Assembly (NCBI RefSeq): GCF_024198215.1
Contig: NZ_JAKCFA010000044.1
Location: 1 to 60,717, forward strand
Direction: 5' to 3'
Length of the DNA stretch: 60,717 nt
From: Myxococcus qinghaiensis
Lineage (GTDB): Bacteria > Myxococcota > Myxococcia > Myxococcales > Myxococcaceae
This document shows, one piece after another, positions 32,325 to 41,560 of this stretch; the stretch's first letter is position 1, and the number at the start of each line of letters is the position of its first letter. The translations under genes and the position numbers were made by a program. The notes below the pieces were generated by a model. That model ran no database searches. It saw only the letters and a list, made by a program, of their open reading frames with translations, and was not told the DNA's origin.

Positions 32325-34497
32325 TCGCACGACGCCGGTCGTCGATTTCGGCGCGACTTCGTCACCATTCAAGAGGGAGACGCGGCGGTGGTTCCTGTGG
32401 CCCGCTTTCGCCTACAGGGTGCTCCTTCCGTCGCGGGGCAAGTCGCCGTTCAACGCATTTCAGGTGGCTGCGTTGGACATGTGTCGTGCGGGCGTCAGGG
32501 ACGCCGAAGAGATCGCGCGGCGCCTCGCGCTCCCTTTGGATTTGGTCGGCTTCGTTGTGGAGCAACTTCTCGGCATGGGCATGCTCGATGAAGCGCGCGT
32601 ACCGACGCGCCGAGCTCTGCACCTGATGAACGAGGACGAGGATTCCAGCGAGGTGGAAGACGCCGGCTATGTCTTCGTCGATGGGATCGACGGCAGACGC
32701 GTCTGGTCGCGCGTCCACCGAGGCAGCCTGCCGATCGTGGATGCCGAGTTCAAGCAATCGAAGGTCACATTCCAGCGAGGCACGCCGGGCAACCCCGAGA
32801 CCGTGTTCGCGAACGTGATTTGGCCGGCGCCAGGCGCACGGTCTAGTTCGCCAAGCGCCTACGAGGCGCAGAAGGCTGCGCGACACCACGCTCGCCGCGT
32901 TCGTGCTTTCCGACGCGAGGTCTCGCGCTACGGAGATGCGGAGGACGTGCTCGATGGGCTCAAGTCTGGCGGGCTGCGTGTCGTTGAGGTCGAGCCGGAG
33001 CCGATCTTCGTCGCGTCGTACCTGTTTCTGCCGAAGGACGCTCGGCAGCGTTCGTGGCTCGTCACTGATCCCATCGGGCTTGGTGTCAGCGACATACTTC
33101 GCCCGGGCGTGACCAAGCTCGCCAAGGAAGGAAAGCACGGCCTCGTAGAGTTGCTGGAGAAGGTCGCCGGTCAGGCGTGGCACGTCGACGAGGGTGACCT
33201 CGCGCTGTACCTGGCCGAGGCGACGAAGGCCGCCAAGGAGCGCGTCGCGCGGCTTCTCGGCGACGCCGCGAAGTTGCTCCCTCCGGACGTGCTCACGCGG
33301 CTCGCGGATGCCGACGTACGACTGGATGGAGCACGGACCGCCAAACCGATCGAGGACTTCCTCGGGAACGCGTACGCGGCCCTTGAGAGCGTGTTCGGTT
33401 GGTTGGTGTCGCTGTACCCAGATCCGAGCCTATTCTCAGCGCTGGGGCACAACGCGTCTGAGAATGCACCGCTGCTTCGGCGGGTCGCGGAGCAGGTCGG
33501 GTTCAACGCCTCACAGCGTACGGTGCCGCTCCTGAGCGTCACCCGTGGAGTCGTGAAGGGGGCCATCTCCTTCGGCAACAAGACGCTCCCTGGCCGACTG
33601 ACGGCGGCGCTGCTGGCGGCCCAGCGCAACGGCGACCACCCGCTCGCGACCCTTGGGGCTCGCGAACCTGACGCGCTCGAGTTCTTCGCGGAGATCGGTC
33701 GGCTCAGGATCGATGCTTCGCACGATACGGCCTCTGTCCCGAGCGCCGAGGTCGCGGCCGAGATGCGCGACCGCTTGTTCGCGATCCTCCGATCGCTCGT
33801 GGGGGCTGGTCCCGCAGACCTGGAGGTAGGATACGCCCAGCCCTCCTGGGGCGCCGACTTGCTCCTCCGCGTTCGAGCGAGGGCCGAGCAAGCTTCTGAG
33901 AAATACCCTGGGCTCGCCGAGCGCCCCAACATGCGCACGCGCGTCATTGAGATGCACCACGCTGCGCTGCTCGTGAAGCTCCTCGCGGGGGCGCCAGCCA
34001 CCCCCGCGGAGACCTTGAACACGCGCGTTCGCGACGCGGTGGTCGCCACTACCATCGCGATGGAGGCGGCCTTTGCCGAACTCGAGCTCGAGGCTCCCAC
34101 GCCAGCCTCTGTCGCGCAGGCAGTGTCGAATGACCGGGAGAAGAACGCGGCGCAGCTCGCCGCTGTCGCCTCCGCACTGGGCTTCACCGTCGATGCGTCG
34201 GGGCAGCTCCCGAAATCCCTCTCGCACGCGAAGGCGAACCGCATCCGCCGCGCAGCCCATGGCCAGGGGGAGACCCTGTCCGCGCGCGTCGCGGCGCAGT
34301 TGCTCGCAGCGCAGCAGCAGTCAGGCCATCCGCTCCGCGAGGTCGCTAATCGGATTCCAACCTTGCTCCTCGACGTGGGCCGACTCGTAGAGGCTCGCGG
34401 TCACGGAGATGAAGTCGTCGTCACCGCAGCCGAAGTCGCCGAGATCGAGAGCATGGTTGCCAACGACGTCCGGGCAATGCTCGAAGCAATTGATTAA
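32308..34497 (+). CDS. 729-aa protein of unknown function with N-terminal winged-helix-like region
   Basis: No catalytic family was recognised. Residues ~45-110 read like a winged helix (NAFQVAALDMCRAGVRDAEE, IARRLALPLDLVGFVVEQLL). A beta segment (YVFVDGIDGRRVWSRVHRGS and VDAEFKQSKVTFQRG) follows, then ~450 residues of helical repeats rich in Ala, Arg and Leu. No phospholipase HKD motif, nuclease motif or P-loop could be seen. It starts inside the helicase gene and is followed 18 bp later by the McrB-like gene, so it is an obligatory part of the operon. It may act as a DNA-binding or scaffold subunit. This is inference. Confidence 0.85.
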   Translation: MPPVFDRTTPVVDFGATSSPFKRETRRWFLWPAFAYRVLLPSRGKSPFNAFQVAALDMCRAGVRDAEEIARRLALPLDLVGFVVEQLLGMGMLDEARVPTRRALHLMNEDEDSSEVEDAGYVFVDGIDGRRVWSRVHRGSLPIVDAEFKQSKVTFQRGTPGNPETVFANVIWPAPGARSSSPSAYEAQKAARHHARRVRAFRREVSRYGDAEDVLDGLKSGGLRVVEVEPEPIFVASYLFLPKDARQRSWLVTDPIGLGVSDILRPGVTKLAKEGKHGLVELLEKVAGQAWHVDEGDLALYLAEATKAAKERVARLLGDAAKLLPPDVLTRLADADVRLDGARTAKPIEDFLGNAYAALESVFGWLVSLYPDPSLFSALGHNASENAPLLRRVAEQVGFNASQRTVPLLSVTRGVVKGAISFGNKTLPGRLTAALLAAQRNGDHPLATLGAREPDALEFFAEIGRLRIDASHDTASVPSAEVAAEMRDRLFAILRSLVGAGPADLEVGYAQPSWGADLLLRVRARAEQASEKYPGLAERPNMRTRVIEMHHAALLVKLLAGAPATPAETLNTRVRDAVVATTIAMEAAFAELELEAPTPASVAQAVSNDREKNAAQLAAVASALGFTVDASGQLPKSLSHAKANRIRRAAHGQGETLSARVAAQLLAAQQQSGHPLREVANRIPTLLLDVGRLVEARGHGDEVVVTAAEVAEIESMVANDVRAMLEAID

Positions 34498-34515
34498 GCA
34501 GAGACCGGAGAGACC

Positions 34516-36948
34516 ATGAGCGGCCGAAACGAGGAAGTCACCACTGCCGACGCTAGCCCGACGAGCACGACGACCGCGTTCGTCGTGGACGCGGCGGAAC
34601 TCCGCAAGCAACTAGACGCGCGTGAGCAGGCCCTGAACGCACGAGAGCGCACACTGAAAGAGCGCGAGCAGAAGGCGCAGAGCCAAGCCGATGCGCTCAA
34701 GGAACGCGACGCCGAGGTCGATGCTGCGAAGGCGAAGGTTCAGCGTGACCTCGCCGACGTCGCGAAGCGCCAGAAGCAAGTGGCGGAAACGGAGAGTTCG
34801 GTCGAGGCGCGCGCGCGTGACCTGGCTCTACGTGAGATCGAGGCGAGTGAGGGTTTCGCCGCCAAGAACCGTGAAGCACTCGCCGGGCTCACGAAGGCTC
34901 ACTCGTCGGTGCGCGCGGAGGTGGAGCGCCTTCAGGCCGAGTTGGACGCCGCTCGATTGAAGGGCATAGAAGACCTCGAGAAGCGGCTCGCCGATGAGCG
35001 ACGAACCCGCACCGCCGCTCTCGACGCAGAGATCGATGCGGACATGAAGCGCCACCAGGGGAAGCTCACGGCCGAAGGTGCCGCGCAGGACGCTGCGCTC
35101 GTAGTGCAGCGAGCGCGCTTCGCCAAGGAGCAGCAGAGCGCGCTGGAGGACATCGAGCGGGATCGGACGCGGCTCGAGGAGAAGGAGGCCGAGCTTCACC
35201 GTGGGCTCGGTGAGCTGCGGTGGAAGGAGGAGGAACTCGTGGGGCTCCGGGCTGGAATCGAGCGGTCCATCGAGGAGCGGGCCCGCGACCAGGTGGCGTC
35301 GTTGGAGCGCCAGTTGGACGCGCTGCGCGAGGACCATCGACGGGACCGCGACTTGGTCATCTCGCTCGAGTCTCAGTTGGCTTCGTCGCGCGACCTCTTG
35401 GCGCGGTTCGGCGACGACCCCGCCGAAATCGAGAAGCGCATCGCGCAGCAGGCGAAGAAGATCAGGGACCTTGAGAAGGAACTGCTCCGGCGGCCTAGCG
35501 CCAGCGACAAGGAACTCCTGGTCACCCTGCAGGAACAGGAGCGCGTCTGGACCTCTGAGCGAGACAGGCTGGTTCGTGAGGTCACGCAGCTCAAGGCCGA
35601 GCAGAGCCGCTGGCTGACCGGCGTTGCCGATCTCGAGCAGCAACGGGAACGTCGCGAGGTCGCGGAGCGCCGACTCGAAGTGCTCGCCGGCGAGATGGAG
35701 AAGTACAAGGCCGAGGTCGACAGGATGCGAGCTCTGTATGAGCGCCCCGAGGAGCGAGCCGCGCGCGTCGGAGCCATCGAGGAGCCGTGGCGCACGGACT
35801 TCAAGCGCGACGATGGGAGCACGCCGAAGGAGCTCGACTGGCTCAATGGGATCGTGGCCGCGTGTGAGAGCAGCGGCATGCGCTTTCCGAAGCGCTTGGT
35901 CCAAGCCTTCCACACCTCGCTGAAGGCTGCTGAGCTCTCGCCGCTCACCGTGCTCGCCGGCGTGAGCGGCACCGGCAAGTCGGAGCTCCCTCGCCTCTAC
36001 TCGCGCTTCGGCGGGCTCGGCTTCCTCTCGCTGGCCGTCCAGCCGAACTGGGACAGCCCGCAGTCGCTATTGGGGTTCTTCAACTCGGTCGACAACCGCT
36101 TCAACGCTACGACGGTCCTGCGCGCGATGGTGCAGGCCCAGCACGCCCCGAACCACGAGACATACGAACACGGGCTCTCGGACCGGCTCCTGCTGGTCTT
36201 GCTCGACGAGATGAACCTCGCCCACGTCGAGCAGTACTTCAGCGACCTCCTCAGCCGCCTTGAGCAGCGTCGTGGAGAGAGCCGAGACGTCACGCTCGAC
36301 ATTGACCTCGGTGCCGGCATGCCGCCGTACCCGCTATGCCTTGGGCGGAACGTCCTCTGGGTGGGCACGATGAACGAGGATGAGACGACGAAGGCGCTCT
36401 CTGACAAGGTCATCGACCGCTCGAACCTGCTGTACTTCCCACGTCCTCGGACGCTTCACAGCCGTACGGAGGTCACCCTCGGCGCGGAGTCGCCGTTGCT
36501 CGCCGAGAGCGCGTGGCGCGAGTGGCTGCAGACTCGATCGCCGTTCACCTCGGACGAGGTCAAGCCGTTCAAAGAGGGACTCCAAGAGATCAACTCGCGG
36601 CTCGAATACGTGGGCCGCGCCCTTGGTCACCGCGTCTGGCAGTCGGTCGAGTACTACATGGCCAACCACCCCGACGTGATCGACGCCCGCACGCGCAATG
36701 ATGAGGACGCGCTACATCGCACGTTGCGACGTGCCTACGAGGATCAACTCGTGCTCAAGGTGATGCCGAAGCTCCGGGGTATCGAGACGACTGGCGACTC
36801 GAAGCGCAACTGCATCGACCCCATCCGCAAGCAACTCGACAGCGCCGCCCTCGGGCTCGGGCTGTCCGAGGACTTCGACATCGCGTGCCGCGTTGGACAT
36901 GGGGCGTTCGTCTGGAACAGCGCGAGGTACCTGGAGAACGCTGAATGA
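34516..36948 (+). CDS. Long coiled-coil protein with C-terminal McrB-like AAA+ domain
   Basis: An 810-aa protein. Residues ~30-420 are an almost unbroken coiled coil (repeats such as REQALNARERTLKEREQKAQ). Residues ~470-660 are an AAA+ domain of the McrB type: Walker A AGVSGTGKSELPRLY, the family-typical VQPNWDSPQSLLGFFN, Walker B LLVLLDEMNLAHVEQYFSDL and sensor NVLWVGTMNEDETTKALSDK with VIDRSNLL. McrB uses GTP to drive a nuclease partner encoded next to it. Here the following gene is a DUF2357-like protein, which takes the McrC position in related systems. A coiled coil replaces the DNA-reading domain of McrB. It overlaps the next gene by 4 bp. Confidence 0.9.
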   Translation: MSGRNEEVTTADASPTSTTTAFVVDAAELRKQLDAREQALNARERTLKEREQKAQSQADALKERDAEVDAAKAKVQRDLADVAKRQKQVAETESSVEARARDLALREIEASEGFAAKNREALAGLTKAHSSVRAEVERLQAELDAARLKGIEDLEKRLADERRTRTAALDAEIDADMKRHQGKLTAEGAAQDAALVVQRARFAKEQQSALEDIERDRTRLEEKEAELHRGLGELRWKEEELVGLRAGIERSIEERARDQVASLERQLDALREDHRRDRDLVISLESQLASSRDLLARFGDDPAEIEKRIAQQAKKIRDLEKELLRRPSASDKELLVTLQEQERVWTSERDRLVREVTQLKAEQSRWLTGVADLEQQRERREVAERRLEVLAGEMEKYKAEVDRMRALYERPEERAARVGAIEEPWRTDFKRDDGSTPKELDWLNGIVAACESSGMRFPKRLVQAFHTSLKAAELSPLTVLAGVSGTGKSELPRLYSRFGGLGFLSLAVQPNWDSPQSLLGFFNSVDNRFNATTVLRAMVQAQHAPNHETYEHGLSDRLLLVLLDEMNLAHVEQYFSDLLSRLEQRRGESRDVTLDIDLGAGMPPYPLCLGRNVLWVGTMNEDETTKALSDKVIDRSNLLYFPRPRTLHSRTEVTLGAESPLLAESAWREWLQTRSPFTSDEVKPFKEGLQEINSRLEYVGRALGHRVWQSVEYYMANHPDVIDARTRNDEDALHRTLRRAYEDQLVLKVMPKLRGIETTGDSKRNCIDPIRKQLDSAALGLGLSEDFDIACRVGHGAFVWNSARYLENAE

Positions 36949-39900
36949 AGAAGGCCCGCGCGGCGCGCGACCGCGCTGCTCCAAAGCTGGCGGCGTTGCC
37001 GCCGCCGCTCCCGGAGTTCGACGAGTTGGACGCCATCGCGGCATCCGACATGCCGACGGTGGAGGCGGCTTGGTGGATTACCCATCAGCTCTCGGAGCAC
37101 ATCTTCTCGATGATCGCGCACGGCGACCCGCGCACCGGTGAGCCGCTCCCCAGGCCCCTGACGGAGATCCTGCGCGACGTGCGGGGCGCGACCGCAACGG
37201 GATGTCGGCCGTTCCCGCGCGATCGCCTTCTCGGCGCAGCCGAGTTCACCATCGACTCCCTCGAGCATCTACTCGACCGGCATCGGCATCGAATCGTCAG
37301 GGTTCACGAGCAGCTCCCGTTCCATCAGCTTCGTGAGGTCGACACCCGCTCGATGGCTTGGCTCGCTCGTCAACCCGGAAGGAACATCCGCGAGAAGCTC
37401 TCGGGCCGCACCCACGCGCTGGGCGTGAAGCGCGACGCATCCGCCGACACCACCGAGAATCGACTCCTCCGCTCCTTTGCGAAGCTCCTTGTCCATCGCG
37501 CGAGCACCCGGCTGGAGAACAAGAACGCCTACGACGGGACGGCGGAAGATGCTGATCGCGTCCGTCGACTGGAGGACTGCGTTCGCCTCTGTGACGAGCG
37601 AATGCGGCGGTCCGGCCTCGCCGACGTTCCGACGCTGACCCGCCTGCAGGCGAACAACGTCCTGCTGAGCGACCCGCACTACTCCCGCGTGTTTCGGGCA
37701 TGGAAGTGGCTTCGCGACGATGAGGAGGCGCTGCGTGGCTCGTGGCAAGACACCCTCCATCGAACCCGCGTCCTCCTGTGCTGGATGGTCGCGGCGCAGT
37801 TCGTGACGCGTGAGCGGGTGGTGGTCACGGAGACGCTTGGACGTGTGCTCACGGGGCGCGGTGACGACCAACTCCTCGGCGTCGAGGTGCTCGGCGCCGA
37901 GGCCGTCGGTGCTGACTGGTTTCTGAACCCGCCGCTCCACTTCCTGGTGTTGCCCGCTGGGCACAACGATGCGGCGTTTCGCATCCGCATTTCCTTGGAT
38001 GGCGAGTTCATCCTCGTGCACGTCGCCACCTTGGGCAGGCGCGGGCTCCTTGCGGAGGAGTCTGTGTCGGCGCTCGCATTCGAGGTGCGTCCCACGTCGG
38101 AGCGCCTTCAGCCCCAGCGTGGGATCGGAATCGCCGTGGACGGCCTTGAGAGTGCGCTTCGAGGTGCTGACCGTGCCTACGCTGACCTAGCTGGGCTGAC
38201 CCCCCTCGCGACACAGATGGCTCGTCAGATCCTCCAGCGCTGCGACGTGAACCCGAACGTTGAGGGGCGCGAACCGACTGCTGTTGGCGTGGCGGACGGC
38301 GCACGGCTCGGCATCCAACTCGACACGGCCTCTCTGCATGTCAGCGCGCAGCAAGGACTGCCTCTCGTGTCGTCTCCGTGGGCGCTCGCCCTTGGTCTGC
38401 CAGGAAACGTAGGCGGCATCGACTGGCTTGATGGACGCGCCGACCGTGAGCTGGTCATCGGCGCTGCCGGTCGCTCGCTGTGGGCCCTCGGCGACGTTGT
38501 GGACGCGGACGAGCAGGCCGACGCAGGGATGCTCGCCTTGGCGGCGGATCGTGTGCTGGGGAACCTCGCGTCAGAACTCAAGGTGCCGGTCGATGCACGC
38601 GTTGCCTACGCGGTCCCCGATGCCGTCGACGAGTTCTCGCAGCGCAGCCTGCGGAGCGCGTTCGGCTCCTCGTTCCATCGCCCTGTTCCGGTGTGGAGGA
38701 GCGTCGCGGCCGCGATGTCCTGGGCCTCCGTGGCAGGCGATCACGGACCCCGACCGGGCGAGTTGGTCGTCGTTGTTGACACGGAATTCGGCGGCGTCTC
38801 GCTGACGGTGCTCATAGCGCGCTACGACGAGAAGCTCGCTCGGACGCATCAGTCGTCGCGAGGAATCTTCTGGGAGCGCAAGCCGCCGCTTCCGCCTGAC
38901 GAGCAGTTGGAGACGCTCGGCTGGCCGCATGTGCTTCGTGCCTACGCGTGGATGTTGGTGAGACGGGAACTCGGCTTACGGGCGCCCGAACTCCAGGAGC
39001 GCGTCGTCGACGACATACTTCGCAGCGGAAAGATCGGTGCGCTCGTGGCGCGCGGTGGCTCGATCTTTGTCCAGGTACCATCGAGCCAGCCGGCGATGCC
39101 CGACGTCGTGGAGTTCTTCGAGGACCCCGCGTGGTTCGACGACGAAGTAGCTCGCTGGATCGAACGGCTCGATCGGAGCTTGAAGGACGCGCTCGCGACG
39201 CTCGGCAAGGTGCGGGTCGTGCTGGTCGGTGGTCCCTGTGCCTACCCGCGATTCCACTATACCGGGCGGCAGACCGGTCGTATCAAGCTGTTCAACGAAG
39301 ACAAGGGCTTCGGGTTCGTCGTTCCCGACGAGGGCGGCGCGGATGTGTTCTTCCACATCAGCTCCATCCAGGTCCCCAAGCAGATCGCTCTGAGGCGGGA
39401 CCTCACCGTCGAGTTCGACGTCGGCAAGAGCCGAAAGGGCCCCGAGGCACTGCGTGTCACCTTGGTCTCGCGTCTCACCGCGTGGCTGCGTCAACGGACC
39501 GTCGCCCTCCCGCAAGCGCTGGCCGAAGGCGCACGGGAGTGCTTGCTCCGGTTGGACACGGGTTCGCTCACGTGGCGCGAATGGCTGCCCGAGCTTTCGC
39601 TCGAGGTCGTGCGCGACGGTCACTTCGGCGAACTGCCGCTGCTTGCGCGCGGGACGTTCGTCGATCCGTTTCTTGGCGACGCCGTGCAGTTCACGGTGCC
39701 CGAGACCCTCACGTTGGGGCGCGGACACCGGTGGTTCTCCTTTCCGCTGCTCGTCGGTCGGCAGGGACGTCGTCCTGTCGCGTGGGAAGCGAGGCTCGAC
39801 TCGCCGGCGTTCCCTCTCGAGCACGACGTCCGTGCGCGGCTGCGACTGTCCTACCGGTATGGTCTCGACAACAGCTACGAACTCGCCGTGGAGCCCGCGT

Positions 39901-40982
39901 CACCGGACGATGCTCCGTTCGCCAGGGTGGAAGCGAAGTGGATCAAGGGTGGCGAGGACGCCACGACGTCGCTGGCGCGGGAACCCTTGCCGCTCGAACG
40001 TAGGCCGTGGGAGCGCGCAGGCACAGAGTCGTTCCTTGATGCAGCGCGCGCTCTTCATCACCTCAATGACGAACGCAGCGCGAAGCGCCTCTTCGGGCTG
40101 ACTCGCGCGTGCTGGTCGGAGGGGCGAAGCCTTGCAACAGCTCCGGCTGGCGTGCAGCGCATGTTCCCCGGTTTCCGCGCCCAGTTGCTGGACGCGCTTC
40201 CGCCGGAGCTGAGCGTTCATGACATGCCACGTCCGCTCGAAATACTCGCGCTTCTCCACGAGGACGCTCCTACCGAGGTCATTGGCTGGCTGCTCGAACT
40301 CGATGCCCTAGGTGGTAATGAGCGGGTGCCGGTGGACGGAGGTGCTCCGGTTCCCCTCTATCGGAAGACGGCGGGTATGCTCGCCATGCTTGTCGGGGAT
40401 GGAGAGGGTGAGCGCGCGGCGCTGCTCCACCGATTGCTCGATCGCCTCCGGCGACATGGCCAGGGCGACACGTTCGACGCGCAGTTGGCCGGCATCACGA
40501 TGAGGGCGCTGGGCAACGCTGCGTGGAGGCACCCGGGCTTCATCGGCTCTCTGGCCGCCGCTCCGGGCGGCGCCGCGCTCGTCATCGCTTCGTGTCGACG
40601 TTCGCTGCACGCTCTTCTTGGCCGGATTCCGGTCGACGTTTCGTCCGATGAGCATCGCCAAAAGGTCTCGCGACAGTACGGCACTCCGTTCCGGGATGCC
40701 TGCGAGTTGCTGCTCGCGCTCATGGCCGTCGCCCCCGCGGACCCCGTGGTTGCGCCGCTACGCACCGGCTCCCCAGCGGCCGACGGCTTCGCGAAGCTCG
40801 TTCGCCAGATAGACGCTCGGTTTGCATCTATCGGCGCTACGCCCTACTGGCGAGTGCGCCTCAACGTGAATGTGCCGCCAGAACTCCATCGAATGTCGCC
40901 CGTCGCCTTCGCTTTGAACATGTTCTTCGCCGAGGGCGCGGGCGCGAACTTGGTCTACGTCGCCGGCGCCGATCTCGACTGA
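36945..40982 (+). CDS. DUF2357-like protein with an inserted cold-shock domain
   Basis: A 1345-aa protein. Near residues 120-185 it reads HQLREVDTRSMAWLARQPGR, then NIREKLSGRT and DASADTTENRLLRSFAKLL, the landmark region of DUF2357 proteins found beside McrB-like ATPases. Residues ~775-835 are a complete cold-shock domain: GRIKLFNEDKGFGFVVPDEG and ADVFFHISSI carry both RNP-type motifs that bind single-stranded RNA or DNA. The parts between and after are not recognised. I could not locate a PD-(D/E)XK core with confidence. It is the last gene of the right operon. It is likely the nucleic-acid-engaging partner of the McrB-like protein. Confidence 0.85.
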   Translation: MKKARAARDRAAPKLAALPPPLPEFDELDAIAASDMPTVEAAWWITHQLSEHIFSMIAHGDPRTGEPLPRPLTEILRDVRGATATGCRPFPRDRLLGAAEFTIDSLEHLLDRHRHRIVRVHEQLPFHQLREVDTRSMAWLARQPGRNIREKLSGRTHALGVKRDASADTTENRLLRSFAKLLVHRASTRLENKNAYDGTAEDADRVRRLEDCVRLCDERMRRSGLADVPTLTRLQANNVLLSDPHYSRVFRAWKWLRDDEEALRGSWQDTLHRTRVLLCWMVAAQFVTRERVVVTETLGRVLTGRGDDQLLGVEVLGAEAVGADWFLNPPLHFLVLPAGHNDAAFRIRISLDGEFILVHVATLGRRGLLAEESVSALAFEVRPTSERLQPQRGIGIAVDGLESALRGADRAYADLAGLTPLATQMARQILQRCDVNPNVEGREPTAVGVADGARLGIQLDTASLHVSAQQGLPLVSSPWALALGLPGNVGGIDWLDGRADRELVIGAAGRSLWALGDVVDADEQADAGMLALAADRVLGNLASELKVPVDARVAYAVPDAVDEFSQRSLRSAFGSSFHRPVPVWRSVAAAMSWASVAGDHGPRPGELVVVVDTEFGGVSLTVLIARYDEKLARTHQSSRGIFWERKPPLPPDEQLETLGWPHVLRAYAWMLVRRELGLRAPELQERVVDDILRSGKIGALVARGGSIFVQVPSSQPAMPDVVEFFEDPAWFDDEVARWIERLDRSLKDALATLGKVRVVLVGGPCAYPRFHYTGRQTGRIKLFNEDKGFGFVVPDEGGADVFFHISSIQVPKQIALRRDLTVEFDVGKSRKGPEALRVTLVSRLTAWLRQRTVALPQALAEGARECLLRLDTGSLTWREWLPELSLEVVRDGHFGELPLLARGTFVDPFLGDAVQFTVPETLTLGRGHRWFSFPLLVGRQGRRPVAWEARLDSPAFPLEHDVRARLRLSYRYGLDNSYELAVEPASPDDAPFARVEAKWIKGGEDATTSLAREPLPLERRPWERAGTESFLDAARALHHLNDERSAKRLFGLTRACWSEGRSLATAPAGVQRMFPGFRAQLLDALPPELSVHDMPRPLEILALLHEDAPTEVIGWLLELDALGGNERVPVDGGAPVPLYRKTAGMLAMLVGDGEGERAALLHRLLDRLRRHGQGDTFDAQLAGITMRALGNAAWRHPGFIGSLAAAPGGAALVIASCRRSLHALLGRIPVDVSSDEHRQKVSRQYGTPFRDACELLLALMAVAPADPVVAPLRTGSPAADGFAKLVRQIDARFASIGATPYWRVRLNVNVPPELHRMSPVAFALNMFFAEGAGANLVYVAGADLD

Positions 40983-41042
40983 CCCATCTGGGCGCGCGCC
41001 AATAGCCGCTTGTCGACCAAAGCAGCCATTCGCTGCAACGCG

Positions 41043-41465
41043 TCACAGGCGAACGGCGAGGTCCCGGGCTGCGATCATCTCGTGCGCGAACTGCAGCGTC
41101 GAGCGCGGCTTCCTGGTCGGCGCGCACCGCGCCAGGAGCACCTTCCAGTCGCTCCTCGCGCTCGCCGCCCCCGCGACGAGGCTCGCCACCTCGGCCGGGT
41201 CCACACGCTCCTCCGAGATCCGCCGCTTCGAGCCGTACTCGGCCGCCAGCGCCCGGCGCTCGGCGGGGCTCTTCGTGCGCACGGCGATGCTGGCGTAGGC
41301 CTCGCACGAGTAACCGAATCTCAGGCCGGGGCGACCGGCGAAGACGATGTTCATCCACCCGTTGGTATCCGTCGCAGCGAGGCCGACTGCGCCATTCGCG
41401 ATGTAGTGCTTCTTGGAGGCTTTGCCGTCGTACGCGTTCCGATCTTGGAAACGCCGAGGCCACGC
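41043..41465 (-). pseudogene. Degenerate C-terminal fragment of the HExxH family
   Basis: The minus-strand frame aligns by eye with the last third of the protein at 12240-13118: GYSCEAYASIAVRTKSPAER matches the CEAY region and ASARSDWKVLLARCAP matches AAARNGWKRILTRCGP. The preceding segment (GLAATDTNGWMNIVFAGRPG) keeps only scattered conserved residues, and the HExxH motif is absent. The N-terminal two thirds are missing. It lies directly beyond the island's last gene and may mark a boundary left by insertion. Confidence 0.7.
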
Positions 41466-41560
41466 GGGGCCCGGCTCATGAATGCGCAGCGGGGTTAATG
41501 ACTTGTCTTGTAGGGGCGACAGAGCATGCATGGCCACGTCCGCTTCACGACGGAGTCGCC

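Noticed and set aside
32308..34497. Phospholipase D-type nuclease, which occurs in some TerY-P neighbourhoods
   Set aside because: No HxK(x4)D motif could be found in the protein.
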